This document shows, piece after piece, positions 34,453 through 42,026 of a DNA stretch of 64,000 nt. Both the position numbers and the translations under genes were made by a program. This stretch comes from Sandaracinaceae bacterium. Lineage in GTDB: Bacteria; Myxococcota_A; Polyangia; Polyangiales; Sandaracinaceae. Position 1 is the stretch's first letter; the number at the start of each line of letters is the position of its first letter. The notes below the pieces were generated by a model that saw only the letters and a program-made list of their open reading frames with translations, was not told where the DNA came from and ran no database searches. The stretch is from NCBI GenBank assembly GCA_019637095.1, contig JAHBWG010000022.1, forward strand, positions 1-64,000, in the 5' to 3' direction.

Positions 34453-35016
34453 ATGCGAGTTTCGAGGAGCGCCGCGGGCGCCCTGATCGCCCTGCTCGCG
34501 CTCCTGGCGGTGCCCGCGCGCGCGACGCTCTCCGAGGCGCTCTCGCTCGCCGAGCTCGTGCGGCAGTCGGACCACGTCGTGCGCGTCACGTGCCTCTCCG
34601 AGCGGGCGCTGCGCGACGATCGGGAGCGGATCGTCACCGACTACACGCTGCGCGTCGAGGAGGTGCGGCGCGGTCCGCTGCGGCCGGGCGCCGAGATCGT
34701 CATGCGCCGCCTCGGCGGGGAGCTCGGCGATCTCGGGATGCGCGTCGAGGGTGAGCCGCGCCTCGCGCCGGGCGGCCGCTACATCGTGTTCCTCTACGCG
34801 GTGCGTGGCGTCCTGCGGCCCGTCGGGATGAGCCAAGGCGTGTTGCCGGTCACCGACGAGGGCGGGGTCCTCGTCGTGCACCCGGGCGGCGCCGGGCTCT
34901 CGCTCGTTCTGCGCGGCGCGGACGGCCGGCTCGCCCCGGCGCCGCCCGCGCTGCAGGCCGCGGAGCCGTGGGACCGCCTGCGCGCTCGCGTCGACGCCGT
35001 GCGCGGGGCGCCGTGA
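34453..35016 (+). CDS. small secreted protein
   Basis: A 187-residue exported protein. Signal peptide MRVSRSAAGALIALLALLAV ends at ARA near residue 24. The mature part is a compact beta-rich domain (SDHVVRVTCLSERALRDD, then VTDYTLRVEEVRRGPLRPG) of a type often found beside myxobacterial metalloproteases, where it looks like a small adhesive or inhibitory module. Its stop overlaps the metalloprotease start by 4 bp (GTGA), so the two are made together. A propeptide-like or inhibitor role for the protease is an inference from that coupling. Confidence 0.75.
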   Translation: MRVSRSAAGALIALLALLAVPARATLSEALSLAELVRQSDHVVRVTCLSERALRDDRERIVTDYTLRVEEVRRGPLRPGAEIVMRRLGGELGDLGMRVEGEPRLAPGGRYIVFLYAVRGVLRPVGMSQGVLPVTDEGGVLVVHPGGAGLSLVLRGADGRLAPAPPALQAAEPWDRLRARVDAVRGAP

Positions 35017-35909
35017 AGCGGGCGGTCGCGCTCGCGTGCGCCGCCGTCCTGCTCGGCGCCGCCGCCGACGCCGCGGCGTGGTGCCGGATGACGACGAGCC
35101 GCCGGCAGCCGACGGCCACGGAGCCGTGCGTCTTGCCCGACCCGTCGACCGATCCCCCCGAGCAGTTCCTCGAGTGGCGCCGGCCGTGCAACTCCGTCGG
35201 GCTCTCGGTGGCGGCGCCCTCGCGCGACCTGAGCGAGCTCGAGGTCGCCGGGGTCTTGTCCCGCTCCGCCGCGACGTGGAACGCGGTCTCGTGCGACGGG
35301 GTGCCCGTGAGCTACGAGCTGCGGGTCCTGGGCGAGCGCACGACGTGCACCGGGCCCCACTACCGCGACGACGGCGGCAACGTGAACTCGGTGCAATTCG
35401 TCCTCGACTGGGCCGAACGCATGTACGACGCGAACGCGTTCGCGGTCACGACCGTGTGGCATCGGCGCAGCACCGGCGAGATCGTCGACGCGGACCTCGA
35501 CCTCAACGAGCGGCGCGGTCCGTTCGGCATCTGCCCCGACGTCGGCTGCGACACGCGCACGGTGGACCTCGAGAACGTGATCACGCACGAGCTCGGGCAC
35601 ATGCTCGGCCTCGCGCACTCGACGGACGTCGACGCGACGATGTTCGTCTCCGCGGTCGCGGGCGAGACGCACAAGCGCGATCTCCACGCCGACGACGTCG
35701 CCGGGATCTGCGCGGTCTACCCGCCGGGGCGGCCCGAGGGCGACTGCGACCCTACGCCGATCGGCGGGCTCGACCTCGACTGCTCCGCGGGCTGCTGCAC
35801 GGTCGCGCCCGGTCGGCCGAGCCGCGCGGGCTGGCCGCTCGGGCTCGCGCTCGCGCTCATCGGAGCTCGAGCGCGCCTTCGAGCGCGCGCCGCGCGACGT
35901 CGTAGCTGA
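35013..35909 (+). CDS. secreted zinc metalloprotease, matrixin-like, MYXO-CTERM-like tail
   Basis: A 298-residue protein. A signal peptide (about 1-23, A-A-A-W end) precedes a catalytic domain with the zinc motif HELGHMLGLAH at 192-202 and ATMF shortly after, the Met-turn region expected in metzincins such as matrixins. The glutamate and three histidines are all present. The C-terminus has CSAGCC, then a hydrophobic stretch and an Arg-rich end, resembling the MYXO-CTERM anchor signal, though the hydrophobic part is short. The start is GTG 35013 by its overlap with the upstream stop. Its last 53 bp overlap recX tail to tail. Confidence 0.85.
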   Translation: MKRAVALACAAVLLGAAADAAAWCRMTTSRRQPTATEPCVLPDPSTDPPEQFLEWRRPCNSVGLSVAAPSRDLSELEVAGVLSRSAATWNAVSCDGVPVSYELRVLGERTTCTGPHYRDDGGNVNSVQFVLDWAERMYDANAFAVTTVWHRRSTGEIVDADLDLNERRGPFGICPDVGCDTRTVDLENVITHELGHMLGLAHSTDVDATMFVSAVAGETHKRDLHADDVAGICAVYPPGRPEGDCDPTPIGGLDLDCSAGCCTVAPGRPSRAGWPLGLALALIGARARLRARAARRRS

Positions 35910-36336
35910 ACCCGGCGCGCGCGAGCTTCGCGAGGCTCGCCTCGCCCGGCTCGAGGCGGCGCCGCCTCACGAACGCGCAGGCGGCCTCGAGGTCGTCGCC
36001 CTCGATCGCCCCCTCGAGCGTCTCGGCGTCGAGGCCGAGCTGCGCGAGCGCCGCGCGGATCGCGCGCGTGGACTTGCCGCGCCGCCGGAGCGCGCGCGCG
36101 CGCTCGCGGGCGAAGCGCGCGTCGTCGAGGTAGCCCAGGCCGCGGAGCTTCGCGATGACGACGGCGATCGTGTGGGCCGCCTCTTGGGGCGTCGGGGCCC
36201 CGTGCGCCTCCGCGGCGCGCGCGGCGCGGCGCGTCAGGACGCGCCGCAGGCGCGCCTCCGGCCCGCCGTAGCGCTCGAGGTAGCGGAGCGCGGCGCGCTC
36301 GAGCGATCCCTCGGTCGCGGGCGGGGCCGGACGCAC
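35857..36336 (-). CDS. recX: RecX-type regulator of RecA
   Basis: A 159-residue protein of three three-helix repeats as in RecX. Marks include AALRYLERYGGPEARLRRVL near the start, LGYLDDARFARERARALRRR in the middle and RAALAQLGLDAETLEGAI next. RecX binds RecA filaments and limits strand exchange. Length is normal for the family. recA is not adjacent, which is common outside proteobacteria. The ATG at 36336 is 7 bp after the OmpA gene stop, and the 3' end overlaps the metalloprotease gene by 53 bp on the other strand. Confidence 0.84.
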   Translation of the reverse strand: MRPAPPATEGSLERAALRYLERYGGPEARLRRVLTRRAARAAEAHGAPTPQEAAHTIAVVIAKLRGLGYLDDARFARERARALRRRGKSTRAIRAALAQLGLDAETLEGAIEGDDLEAACAFVRRRRLEPGEASLAKLARAGFSYDVARRALEGALELR

Positions 36337-36343
36337 GCGGACC

Positions 36344-38680
36344 TCACTGCGTCTCGCGGATGAGGAACTGCACGCGGCGGTTGCGCGCGCGGTTGGCCGC
36401 GGTGAGGTTCGGCACGAGCGGGGTGTCCGGGCCGTAGCCGCGCGCCTCGAGCCGGTTCGCGTCGATGCCGTGCTCGATGAGCCACTGGCGGACCGCCTCG
36501 GCGCGCCGCTGCGACAGATCGACGTTGTGCTGCCGCGAGCCGCGGTTGTCCGTGTGGCCCTGGATCTCGATCCGGGTCACCTCGGGGTGGCGCATGATCA
36601 CGTCGGCGATCTCGGTGAGCAGCGCGTTGCTGTCGGCGAGGATCTCCGCGCTGTCCGTCGCGAAGTTCACCTGACGGCGGATCACGATCTGGCGCCCGCT
36701 CACCCGCACGAGCGACTGGCGCGGGCGGGCGATGAGCGTGATCACCGGCGTCGCCTCCTGGCGCGCGCGGACCTCGAAGGTCTCGACGCGGATCAGGTGC
36801 GTCTCCGACTCGACGCGCGCCGTGTAGGTGCCGGGCGGCAGATCGCGGGTGGTGAACGTGCCGTCGGGCGAGCTCACGAGGCTCCGGTTCGCGGGGCCCG
36901 AGAGGTTGACGGTGACGCCGCCGACGCGGCTCCCGTCGTCGCCGCGGACGCTGCCGCGCACGGAGCCGACGCGCGGGAGCGCGACGAGCTCGCAGCGGAC
37001 CTCGACGTCCCCGCCCTCGGGCGCGATGGTGCCCGCGCACGTGCCGTCGTTGTGGTCGGGGTGGCGCACCGAGAGCGTGTGCTCGCCAGGCGCGAGGGGG
37101 TAGGTCGTGAAGCGCCCGCCCGAGTCGGCGACGAGCGAGGTGAGCTCGGTGCCCGGGAACGAGATGATCGCGCCCGCGATCGGCGTGGTGGTGCCCTGCT
37201 CGACGACGGTGCCGGCGAGCCGGCCCGTCGGCGGCGCCTCGGGCTCGCGCGTCACCTCGCGGATGACCTCGCGCTCCACCTCCTGGATGACCGGGACGGT
37301 GTCGAACGCCCAGGCGAAGCCGAGGCGCACGTTGTACGGCTCCTTGCCGCTGAGCTCGCGCACGAACGTGTACGTGCCCGTCAGGCCGATGTCGACGGCG
37401 ACGAAGACGCTCATCCCGCGCAGCGGCGGCATCACGCGCACGCCGAGGGTGAGCCACTGCTCGAACGCCTCGGCGCGGTCGAACTCGCCGCCGGTCGCGT
37501 TGCGGCCGCGCAGGCACGCGTCCTCGCCCGTCGGCACGATGCCGCCGACGCTCGTGTCGAGGCAGCTGTAGCCCTGGCGGTTGACCGGGATGTCGAGCAC
37601 CCACTCCGCGATCGGGCTGATCGTGAAGTCGGGCATCACCGTGATCGGCGCCTCGATGCCGAGGCCGACGCGGAAGCGATCGACCCGGTCGATCTGGAGC
37701 GAGTAGCGCTCGACGCGGGTGACGAGGTGGCGGTCCTCTTCGCAGTTGCCGAGCGCCGGGTCCGCGGGGCAGGGGCGCCGATCGCTCGGGGGCAAAGCGT
37801 CGTAGCGCGCGCGCTCCACGCTCCCGATGAGCGCGCTGGAGTTGTCGAACCAGTACTGCAGGTTCAGCCGCGCGATGAACGGGACGGGGTTCTCGAGCTC
37901 GCGCAGGTCGAGGCCGAGGTTCGCGCGCAGCCCGACGCTCGTGCTGTCGCCGACGAGGCCGATGTCGCCCACCGTGTTCAGGAAGCCGACGCTGAGGTCA
38001 CCGCCGATCGACAGGATCGGGGCGTCCTCGAAGCGGTACCACGCCTTGATCCCGAAGAGCGTGTCGCCGAGCACCTGGAAGAGGTTCGGCTCCTCCTGCT
38101 CGTTGCTGTTCGCCCAGCTCGCGATGGACGCGTAGAGCTCGAGGAAGTCGAACGGGTTCCAGCTCAGCGAGAGCGTGCCGCCGACGTGGCTGTGGCTGTT
38201 GCTCGCGGTGGGCGGGGCGTCGGGCAGGGTGAGCCAGCCGTCGATGAAGAAGAACTGGAGGCCGAGCTGCGCGCGGAACGCCCCCGCGGCGCCGGAGCCG
38301 GGATCCACGATGTGGAAGCCGCCGACGGAGCCCTGGATGGTGTTGTGGAGCACGTGCCGGCGCTCGCGGAACGCCCGCGCCGCCGCCACCGCGTCCGCGG
38401 GGGGCCGCGCCGGGGCGGCCTCGCGCGGCTGCTGCGGCGGCCGCTCGGCGTCCTCGTCGTCGCCCTCGGCCGCGGCGTCACCGAACGCGTCGTCGTCATC
38501 GAACTCGTCGCGCGAGGCCGCTCGCGCGCGCCCGCCTCCCCGACCCTGCGTCGGTCGCTCGGCCTCGTCCTCGAGGTCGTCGAAGTCGTCGAACTCCTGC
38601 GCGTACGCGATGCCGTTCGACGCGAGAGGGACCGCCACCGCCATGGCGATCCAGAGGGGAAGATCCGTCCTCAAGCGCAT
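36344..38680 (-). CDS. large outer-membrane protein with OmpA and carboxypeptidase-regulatory-like domains
   Basis: A 778-residue envelope protein. Signal peptide MRLRTDLPLWIAMAVAVPLA ends near 29. A low-complexity acidic stretch follows (EFDDFDDLEDEAE and more, to about 120). A strand-rich region of about 350 residues looks like an outer-membrane barrel. Two carboxypeptidase-regulatory-like beta sandwiches follow (GRLAGTVVEQGTTTPIAGA near 500 and VGSVRGSVRGDDGSRVGGVT near 580). An OmpA domain from about 670 binds peptidoglycan (IEIQGHTDNRGSRQHNVDLS). ATG 38680 was chosen because GGAG lies 6 bases upstream; ATG 38692 is possible. Confidence 0.86.
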   Translation of the reverse strand: MRLRTDLPLWIAMAVAVPLASNGIAYAQEFDDFDDLEDEAERPTQGRGGGRARAASRDEFDDDDAFGDAAAEGDDEDAERPPQQPREAAPARPPADAVAAARAFRERRHVLHNTIQGSVGGFHIVDPGSGAAGAFRAQLGLQFFFIDGWLTLPDAPPTASNSHSHVGGTLSLSWNPFDFLELYASIASWANSNEQEEPNLFQVLGDTLFGIKAWYRFEDAPILSIGGDLSVGFLNTVGDIGLVGDSTSVGLRANLGLDLRELENPVPFIARLNLQYWFDNSSALIGSVERARYDALPPSDRRPCPADPALGNCEEDRHLVTRVERYSLQIDRVDRFRVGLGIEAPITVMPDFTISPIAEWVLDIPVNRQGYSCLDTSVGGIVPTGEDACLRGRNATGGEFDRAEAFEQWLTLGVRVMPPLRGMSVFVAVDIGLTGTYTFVRELSGKEPYNVRLGFAWAFDTVPVIQEVEREVIREVTREPEAPPTGRLAGTVVEQGTTTPIAGAIISFPGTELTSLVADSGGRFTTYPLAPGEHTLSVRHPDHNDGTCAGTIAPEGGDVEVRCELVALPRVGSVRGSVRGDDGSRVGGVTVNLSGPANRSLVSSPDGTFTTRDLPPGTYTARVESETHLIRVETFEVRARQEATPVITLIARPRQSLVRVSGRQIVIRRQVNFATDSAEILADSNALLTEIADVIMRHPEVTRIEIQGHTDNRGSRQHNVDLSQRRAEAVRQWLIEHGIDANRLEARGYGPDTPLVPNLTAANRARNRRVQFLIRETQ

Positions 38681-38791
38681 CCGATGCTCCATCCGTGCGG
38701 AACAGTCTCGACGGGCGCGGAGACGCTGATCCCCGCGTTCGCCGCGCGTTTCATACACCGGACGCGGGCAGGACACAAACCAGGATCCGCC

Positions 38792-39118
38792 TTACAGGAG
38801 GCGAACCCGCACCTCGATGGACGGGACGCCCCGCGGAACCGGCACGACGCGCGGCACGGGGGCGCGGCCCTCACCGCTCGGCGTGGCGCTCACCACGTAC
38901 TGGCCGGGCGCCACGTTGGAGATCGTGCACGAGCCGTTGCGGGTGACACATTCGTACGCGGCGCCGCCCTCCTGCGCCCGCAGGATCACCCGCGCGTCCG
39001 CCGGGCGCGCCGTGGCGTCCGTGACCTCGACGTGGACGGCAGCGCCCTCCTGGGCGCTCGCCGTCGCGAGGGGGCCGAGCAGGAGCACGGAGAGGGTCAA
39101 CGCGCGGACGCTTCGCAT
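38792..39118 (-). CDS. small secreted carboxypeptidase-regulatory-like protein
   Basis: A 108-residue exported protein. Signal MRSVRALTLSVLLLGPLATA with A-S-A cleavage near residue 22, then a single beta-sandwich domain of the carboxypeptidase-regulatory type: ADARVILRAQEGGAAY, a cysteine pair around NGSC that may form a disulfide, and SNVAPGQYVVSATPSGEGR with the typical GxY turn. It stands just upstream of the large OmpA protein that carries two similar domains, so it may be an accessory of that protein. The partner idea is inferred from similarity and order. Confidence 0.74.
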   Translation of the reverse strand: MRSVRALTLSVLLLGPLATASAQEGAAVHVEVTDATARPADARVILRAQEGGAAYECVTRNGSCTISNVAPGQYVVSATPSGEGRAPVPRVVPVPRGVPSIEVRVRLL

Positions 39119-39183
39119 GGCAGGCCTCGCGGCTCCGACGCGGCGGCGCGCGCTCGATTCACCGCCCGTCACGCCACCCCTCC

Positions 39184-40479
39184 TCACTCCTCGGGGATCT
39201 CGACCTGCATGGTCTCTTCGCCGTAGTCGGGGAGCCCGCCGAGGTCGACCTGGCGCGTCTCCTCGGGGACCCCGGCGTAGCCCTCGGCGTCGTACGTGGA
39301 CTCTTCGTCCTCGTACTCGTCGTACGCGCCCTCCTCCTCGGCGTCCCACTCCTGCGGCGGTTCGGCGGCGGGGGGCTCGGCGAACGCGGGCGCTGCGGCG
39401 TACTGCGCCTCGCCATCGTCCGCGGCGTACTCGCCCGCGTCCTCGTCCTCGTCGGCGTAGGCCTCCGCGAAGATCGCGCCGGCGTGCGGGTCGCCCAAGC
39501 GCGGCGCGCGCGTGATCACGAGGCTCGGGTCGAGCGCCGGGCGCGGCGGCTCGGCGGGCTGGGGCAGCCCCGCGCCGCGCGCGTACTGGAAGTGCCCGCT
39601 CGAAGGGCTCGCGTCGAAGCGCGGGAGCGGCTCGGGCGACCAGCTCGCGTGCAGCACCGGGCGCGTGAGCACGGCCGTCTCCGAGTGCGGCGAGGGCAGC
39701 GGGCTCGGCGTGACCGGCGGCGGCAGCTCGTAGATGCGCGACTCGCCGGGCGCCGCGAGGGTCACCGCCGGCGCGGCCGGCGCGGCCGCGCGGGGGAGGT
39801 AGTCCTCGATCGCGCCGACCTCGGTCGCGCCGCTCGGCTCCTCCCACTCGTCCGCCTCGACCAGCCCCGAGTCGAGCTCGTCGAGCGCCTCGTCGAGCGC
39901 CGCGTCCGCGGCCGCGGGCTCGGCGTAGGCCGGCGCCGCCTCGTAGGCGGGCGGCGCTTCATCGTACGCGCGGGGCTCGTACGCGGGAGGCTCCTCGTAG
40001 GCCGGGGTGTCCTCGACGGCATACGCGAAGGCGTCCGCCACCTCGTCCTCGGCCGCGACGTCCTCCACCGCTTCTGCGGCCTCGAGCGCCTCGCCCTCGT
40101 AGCCGGCCTCCGCGTACTCGTCGCCGACGCCGATCTCACCCGTCTGTGGCTCGTCGCCCGCGTAGGCGGCGCGCACCTGCAGGATCCGCTCGAAGTACAC
40201 CTGCCCGAGGTCGTCGAGCCGCAGCTCGTCCATCACCACGTCGAAGCGGTGCTCCGGCGCGCGGTCCTCGCCGTTGTCGATCGAGCCGGCGCACCGCCCG
40301 TGGCCCTGGAGCGCCGCGGTGCCGTCCGCGAGCGTGACGTGGAACTCGATCCACTCGCCCTCCGGGATCGCGTCCTCGTTCGGCAGCATGAGCCGCTGCT
40401 CGTCGACTCGCTGGTAGAAGTTCTCCGCGAGCTCGGAGATGTCGGTGAAGGGCGTCGGGACGCTGATCGCGTAGGTCAT
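39184..40479 (-). CDS. PilZ-like domain protein with long acidic low-complexity tail
   Basis: A 431-residue soluble protein. The first 115 residues form a PilZ-like fold of the myxobacterial type (VPTPFTDISELAENFYQRV, then PEGEWIEFHVTLADGTAALQ and GRCAG), usually linked to cyclic-di-GMP binding, although the RxxxR and D/NxSxxG ligand motifs are not clear here. The remaining 300 residues are low-complexity, rich in Ala, Glu, Pro and Tyr, with repeats such as AYEEPPAYEPRAYDEAP. The start overlaps the xseB stop by 4 bp (ATGA). The tail may bind partners or be disordered. Ligand binding is doubtful. Confidence 0.68.
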   Translation of the reverse strand: MTYAISVPTPFTDISELAENFYQRVDEQRLMLPNEDAIPEGEWIEFHVTLADGTAALQGHGRCAGSIDNGEDRAPEHRFDVVMDELRLDDLGQVYFERILQVRAAYAGDEPQTGEIGVGDEYAEAGYEGEALEAAEAVEDVAAEDEVADAFAYAVEDTPAYEEPPAYEPRAYDEAPPAYEAAPAYAEPAAADAALDEALDELDSGLVEADEWEEPSGATEVGAIEDYLPRAAAPAAPAVTLAAPGESRIYELPPPVTPSPLPSPHSETAVLTRPVLHASWSPEPLPRFDASPSSGHFQYARGAGLPQPAEPPRPALDPSLVITRAPRLGDPHAGAIFAEAYADEDEDAGEYAADDGEAQYAAAPAFAEPPAAEPPQEWDAEEEGAYDEYEDEESTYDAEGYAGVPEETRQVDLGGLPDYGEETMQVEIPEE

Positions 40480-40775
40480 CGTGACTTCTTGCCGTCGTCG
40501 TCAACAAGGTTCTGGGTCTTCATGGACTCGCCCAACAGCTCCTCGACCTTCGCCTCCGCGGCGTCGAGCCGGCGGGAGCCGAGGCGCGAGAGCTGGATAC
40601 CCTCTTCGAAGACGGCGAGCGAATCTTCGAGCGGCAGGTCACCGGCCTCGAGCCGCTCGACGACCTGCGTGAGCCTCGCGAGGATCTCCTCGAAGCCGAG
40701 CTCGGCGCGCTCGTCGGCGCCGGTGGGTGCACCTTCCACGGGCCGACCTTGCCGCAGCTTCGGCGCCTGGGTCAA
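40476..40775 (-). CDS. xseB: exodeoxyribonuclease VII small subunit
   Basis: A 99-residue XseB protein. The core GFEEILARLTQVVERLEAGD and PLEDSLAVFEEGIQLSR matches the coiled-coil hairpin of the small subunit, which with XseA degrades single-stranded DNA. About 25 residues of extra N-terminus precede it. xseA is not in the window. It is followed with a 4-bp overlap by the PilZ-like gene, and 24 bp separate it from the gene upstream at 40800. The family call is firm. Confidence 0.9.
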   Translation of the reverse strand: MTQAPKLRQGRPVEGAPTGADERAELGFEEILARLTQVVERLEAGDLPLEDSLAVFEEGIQLSRLGSRRLDAAEAKVEELLGESMKTQNLVDDDGKKSR

Positions 40776-40799
40776 CCGTGATGCGATGGCGACGCGCGT

Positions 40800-41441
40800 T
40801 CAGAGCCCGAGCGCGAGGCGCAGCTCGAAGACGTCGAGCGCCGCCCCGTTCATCTCGAGCCGGAGGTAGCTCAGGGTGAGCGCGGCGTGGAGGTTGCGGA
40901 AGATGCGCAGCGCCGCCCCGAGCTCGACGCCGCCGCCGCCGAAGCCGTACGCGACGAACGTGTCGAAGCGCTGCCCGAGCACGGCGCCGGTCGTGACCAC
41001 GAGCGCGATGTGCGGGACGAGCGGGTCGATGATCGCGGGGAGCTGCGCCCCGACCGCGATCGCCGCGCGGAAGAGGAGGTCTTCGCCCGCGAGCGAGTAG
41101 TCGCGGCCGCCCGCCGAGACGAGCGCGCTCGTGCGCAGCTCGGGGATCGGCCACTGGAGGAAGACCTCGAGCGCCGCGGCGTGCGTGTCGCCGCCGCCGT
41201 ATCCGTCGGCGAGCTTGGAGTACCCGTAGCTCACCTGGATCTGCGGGCCGGGCCACGGCCGCTCGCCAGCCGCGTCGGCCGCCGGCTCGACCTCGGTCGC
41301 GGGAGCGCGCGCCGGGTCGCCGAGCTGCCGGCCCAGGCCGAGCGTCGCGCGCTGCGCGCCCGCGGGCGCGGCGATCGCGAGCGCGAGCAAGACGATCGCC
41401 GGCCCCAGGGCGCGGCGGCGCGGGATCTGCGGCGCGCTCAC
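40800..41441 (-). CDS. outer-membrane beta-barrel-like secreted protein
   Basis: A 213-residue exported protein. After a basic start (V-S-A-P-Q-I-P-R-R-R) a signal peptide runs to AGAQ near residue 30. A 40-residue linker is followed by alternating amphipathic strands with Tyr and Gly turns (QVSYGYSKLADGYGGGDTHA, RTSALVSAGGRDYSLAGED) and ends in RLALGL. That pattern fits a small beta barrel, though no family signature is seen. GTG 41441 overlaps the lipoprotein stop by 4 bp (GTGA), so it is coupled to the lipoprotein gene upstream. Confidence 0.7.
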   Translation of the reverse strand: MSAPQIPRRRALGPAIVLLALAIAAPAGAQRATLGLGRQLGDPARAPATEVEPAADAAGERPWPGPQIQVSYGYSKLADGYGGGDTHAAALEVFLQWPIPELRTSALVSAGGRDYSLAGEDLLFRAAIAVGAQLPAIIDPLVPHIALVVTTGAVLGQRFDTFVAYGFGGGGVELGAALRIFRNLHAALTLSYLRLEMNGAALDVFELRLALGL

Positions 41442-41980
41442 CGCCGCGGCCCGATCCCCACGTACCGGATCATCTCGGTGACCTCGCGCGAGTCGAGGTC
41501 CGGGGAGGCTTCGAAATCGAGCCGGAGCGACTGGCCGCCGCCGAGCGGGAAGAGCACGACGCGGCGGTAGCGCTCGAACGGGTCGGGCTCGTCGAAGGTC
41601 AACAGCTCGAGGCCGTCCACGCCCTCGCGCGTCGTGATCGTGCGCGGCCCGTCGAGGATCGTGCGGCCGCGCATCGCGCGCGACGCGCGCACCTCTCGGT
41701 CCATCTCGTCCTCGATCGCGCGCCCCATGCGCGCGGTCGTGAGATCGAACTTGCCGGGGCCGCCCTCGATCGTGCCCGTCGCCATCGCGGTCGACTCGAT
41801 GGAGAGGTGCGCGCCCACCAGGTCCTCCCGCACGACCCGCCACGGCGGCGCGAGGTAGCGGACGCGGTAGTCGCCGGTCGGCGCCTCCCAGGTGGTGAGC
41901 TGGCTCAGCGGATCGTCGGCCGACGGAGCGCAAGCGCTCGCCAGCGAGGCCAGCGCCGAGAGGGCGAGGGCGCGATGCAC
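41438..41980 (-). CDS. lipoprotein of unknown function
   Basis: A 180-residue lipoprotein. Short signal (HRALALSALASLA) and lipobox ASAC put the modified Cys near residue 15. The mature domain has an alpha/beta pattern (TGDYRVRYLAPPWRVVRED, then TREGVDGLELLTFDEPDPF and QSLRLDFEASPDL) like small stress-response or PsbP-like proteins that read envelope state. GTG 41980 is the likely start. Its frame happens to be continuous with the front part of the HEAT gene upstream, but the joining stretch has shadow-like composition, so I keep them separate. Confidence 0.72.
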   Translation of the reverse strand: MHRALALSALASLASACAPSADDPLSQLTTWEAPTGDYRVRYLAPPWRVVREDLVGAHLSIESTAMATGTIEGGPGKFDLTTARMGRAIEDEMDREVRASRAMRGRTILDGPRTITTREGVDGLELLTFDEPDPFERYRRVVLFPLGGGQSLRLDFEASPDLDSREVTEMIRYVGIGPRR

Positions 41981-42026
41981 GAGCAGACTCTGCGAGGCGC
42001 CGGGCCGCTCCGCAAGCCCGCGTGGC

